From positions 998,248 through 1,062,247 of the forward strand of contig VYZB01000079.1 of assembly GCA_013397455.1 (NCBI GenBank): a stretch of 64,000 nt of DNA, in the 5' to 3' direction. The notes below the pieces were generated by a model. That model worked only from the letters and a program-made list of their open reading frames with translations. It had not been told where the DNA came from and made no database searches. The translations under genes were made by a program, and so were the position numbers. Positions 60,972 to 64,000 of the stretch are shown in pieces (positions within the stretch are counted from its first letter, which is position 1; each line of letters begins with the position of its first letter). The stretch comes from Crotophaga sulcirostris (lineage: Eukaryota > Chordata > Aves > Cuculiformes > Crotophagidae).

Positions 60972-63900
60972 GTAGGACATTGCTGCTTTTGCAACTTGTT
61001 TCATGAAACCAGTTTCACCCTCCCCCATGCACATTCTGCTTAGGCAGTTTGTGATAATTCTTGGCAGTCGTTGCCACAAAATACTCCAAAACATCCTGTC
61101 TGGATAGAGGAATGCTTAGTTATGAACTGCGTAGATGGGGAGAACTTTATTTAGTAAGGAAAGCACAGACAGCCCAACAGAAATACTAAATGTAATACCA
61201 TGAACATACCAACCTGTGTATGATGATGTAAAGGTCAGTTCTTTATATTTCCCTGGTGCATTTGTATGTGCCTGTGTATTTTGCACAGGTAATTTTAGAG
61301 TCAAAATGAATGCTAGGAAACAACATGTATCTTTTGCTTGCTTTTTTCCTGGTACTTTTGCAACATTTCTCACAACAAGTAGTGGAATTAAAAAAGGGCT
61401 TTGATTTAAGAAACTGCAATACTGAGTCTTTTCCAAGCAAATCTGATTAGCTGTAAATATTTGCATGCTAGCTGGCCAAAGTGCATTCTACTGTTAGGTC
61501 TAGCAACATTATCCTTGGTCTTCTGAGCATAATAGCAGGTGGGTAAAAGCCTGTCTAAAATCAGAGCTGGGATGTTTAAGGTGTGGTTGTAGAATCTCTG
61601 CTCTTCTCTACCCAAAAATGTCAATAAGCTTACTTGCTTTAGTCCAAGTACCGCAAAATGCATGTGGGAAACATTTTCAGGAGAACTTTGGCATCAGCAA
61701 TATATTTAGACTTACGTTTTGTATGAGCTCAATTTTTTCTCAAGAGAAAAATATGCTCTGAGTCTGAATGCTCTGCAAGTGTGTGGTGGCAGGAGGAACA
61801 TTTAATGAACAATCATCCTGAGTGTTTGTGGATGGGCACAAATGTGGCTATTGTGAATGACAAACCCACCTCATCCCTGCAGCCTCTGGTATGCCCCAAG
61901 GCCACAGGGTGGGGACAGGTGGAGATATAGCATTGAGTTTTGCAGTGCAGAACAGGTAAGGCACAGGTAGAAAGATATATCAACCTGAAGGGCAGCACCA
62001 CTCCTGAAGGCTGGGAAGATCTTGATCTCTGATTCTGTAGCTCACATAAGTAAAAGCTGGCTTAAGGACCCAACTTTTGTCATAGATGATCACGTATGCA
62101 CCTTGCAGCCTTACCTGAATCCGGCCTCTTGCTTATTTAAAATAAAAAGCAAAAATAACATGTAAATAGAGTTCCTAGTTAGCAGAGTGTTATCGTTTGA
62201 GTTAATGGGGGTGACTCTGACTCTGGCTCAGCCTTAGTCTAAAGTAGCTTCATTTTTTCTGAAAGCTAACTGCATGTTTTTCAGACAGTTTCTCTCTAAA
62301 AGTGATAACACGGGGCACTGGTATGCAGAAAGGCCAATGTTTATAGTTATTCCTCTAGCAACCAAGGCCATTCTCAAGCTAGTGTAAAACAGCCGCATCT
62401 GTAGGGAGGAGCGGACAGGACAGGTGACCCCAAACTGACCAACAAGAGTATTCCATCCCATACACGTCATACTTGGTATAAAATTGAGAGATCACAAGTG
62501 TCTTGCTCTCTTCTGCAATGGCCGACGTCCAGTGAGGACCTCGTTTGCTCTACAGCAGTTGTGGTGATGTACAGTCATCAAGGGGTGGGGGTGTCATCTC
62601 AGGTGTTTGTATATATTTTCCTTACTTTCTGATTATTTTTTGCTTACTTAGAGTAGCAATCACATGAATGATTCAGTGATGGCAGAGCACTTTGTTCAGT
62701 TTGTGGCTTGAAAGCAACATGCTTTTTGGAAATCTATCATTGCAAAAATTCCTAGTGAAAAGTTTCAGCATGGTTTATATCATCCATACAGACCTGTGCT
62801 TTCCTCTGAATAATTTTCAAAGGAGGAACTATGCCCAGAGCTATCTTTACAAACTTGCAGGTAACAGAAGATTTCTTTAAGCTAGGAAAGGCTTTTGCTT
62901 CCTCCTTACTAGTTGTAATGCAAAAAGATATAACTATCTTACTTACTATCTGGTTTTATTATAATGTTTTTTCCCAGCCTGCTAAAGAGTTGTGGCTTCA
63001 GCTAGTTATCTTTTCTGTCCTAGGACTAGAATTTAATTATGTAACGTTAATAACTCTTTCCTGTTCAACTTAACTTGCAGCTTGGGCAATTAGTTGGTTT
63101 AGAAGGGACTGGCTTCAAATCTGTACCATTTTTAATTCAGATAAAAGACACAACCACGGAGGTTAAATGCCCCTGACAACTGTTTTTGTTTATTTGTCAC
63201 CGATACTTGCTGTCTGTTTGATCAACAGTTCCATTTTTTCTCAGAACTTTGTGTCCCTATAGAAACTCTAGTTTTAAGCTGTTGTTGAATTCCAATATTG
63301 TGTGACAATGCTCCTCTCAGGCCTAGTTATCACATACTGGAGGTCTCATGGAATATAATGAGCTTTGTGACAGGCCATGATGCATGTGAGTCAAATCTAT
63401 AGGTAGCATAGATGGTCAAAGCCTACTTTTTGGTAAACATCAAGAGTAATTACTGAATTATGCGAAGCTAAGATATTTGTATACTCCTGGGTGCCTCAAA
63501 GACTTTCTTCACTGTTTGTAATGAAAGCTGAGTTTTTTATTTGATAAGAATTTTTTTTATTTTTAAGTACACATTTTAATATCCATTTGTTAAAAAGATG
63601 ACAAGCACCAGAAGATGCTGAATTATCCATTTCAAGATAAGATCAACAATATGCATGGGTATTTTAATCGCTTTTACAGGGAAAATTTTGCAGTTTGGCT
63701 TTGGAAATATTGCCAGAAAAGTGCCAGATCCAAATGGTTAACCTCAAGATAAAATTAGAACAGCTTTAAAAATGAAGGATTTCTGAGCATTGTACTGGAT
63801 AAATTGTTCTGGAACATATTCAGGTTTTTGCTAGTTGGTGATTTATGTTTCCTGCTGAGTGATATCTCTTAATGGACTTTATGAAAAGCAAGAATGTGTT

Positions 63901-64000
63901 GAGAGCTTTGGCTGTTATTCCATATGTGAATACACCTCATTATCTCTATAGCTGCCTTCATACTCGATGTTTAGCAGCTTCGCAGAGAAATATAAATGCA
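60972..64000. other. UROC1 intron 4 (to window edge)
   Basis: About 3 kb of AT-rich sequence after exon 4. I looked for the next urocanase exon, which should start FWLT and contain TLVMYSGHPLG, and did not find one with usable splice sites. It is expected beyond the right edge. Confidence 0.65.

Noticed and set aside
62480..62610. Possible next UROC1 exon (GTGGTGATGTACAGTCATCA translates to VVMYSHQ, similar to the expected LVMYSGHP)
   Set aside because: The similarity covers only a few residues. There is no usable acceptor in the right phase upstream, the FWLT start is absent, and the following residues (GVGVSSQ) diverge.

Overview
The window looks like avian genomic DNA, or possibly DNA from another sauropsid. 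The evidence is CR1 LINE fragments (two 3' ends with the octamer-type tail and one piece of the ORF2 endonuclease domain), compact vertebrate introns with consensus GT-AG sites, an old MIR-like SINE, and two genes whose exons read as netrin-4 and urocanase. Nothing prokaryotic, viral or CRISPR-like was seen.

Layout. 1-350: a minus-strand CR1 endonuclease-domain fragment running off the left edge. About 370-1560: a coding-like but broken minus-strand stretch with an AATAAA at its end, probably a pseudogene or retrocopy of unknown parentage. 4470-47170: a complete NTN4 (netrin-4) gene on the minus strand, with ten coding exons and nine introns. All ten exons join in frame into 638 codons plus a stop: signal peptide, laminin N-terminal domain, three laminin-type EGF modules, a short linker and a C-terminal NTR domain. 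Two copies of one short non-autonomous hAT-like DNA transposon lie in its introns, at 21.5 kb and 30.1 kb. A MIR-like SINE lies near 38.8 kb.

47171-51681 is the divergent intergenic region. It holds a CpG-rich, promoter-like block (about 47450-48300), long T tracts, an unusual TG-rich repeat array of about 850 bp (48483-49331) and a CR1 3' end. 51682 to the right edge is the first part of UROC1 (urocanate hydratase) on the plus strand: four coding exons (137 codons, phases 0/2/0/0) are visible, and the rest of the gene lies beyond 64000. A CR1 element sits in its third intron.

The two genes are head to head, with about 4.5 kb between their start codons. NTN4 makes a secreted basement-membrane protein that disrupts laminin networks. 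UROC1 is the second enzyme of histidine breakdown. They are not functionally related, but the linkage is notable. From memory, human NTN4 lies on 12q near HAL and AMDHD1 (steps 1 and 3 of the same pathway), whereas human UROC1 is on 3q. This locus may therefore preserve, or have newly formed, a histidine-catabolism neighbourhood. Most other open frames are shadows of exons, introns or simple repeats.
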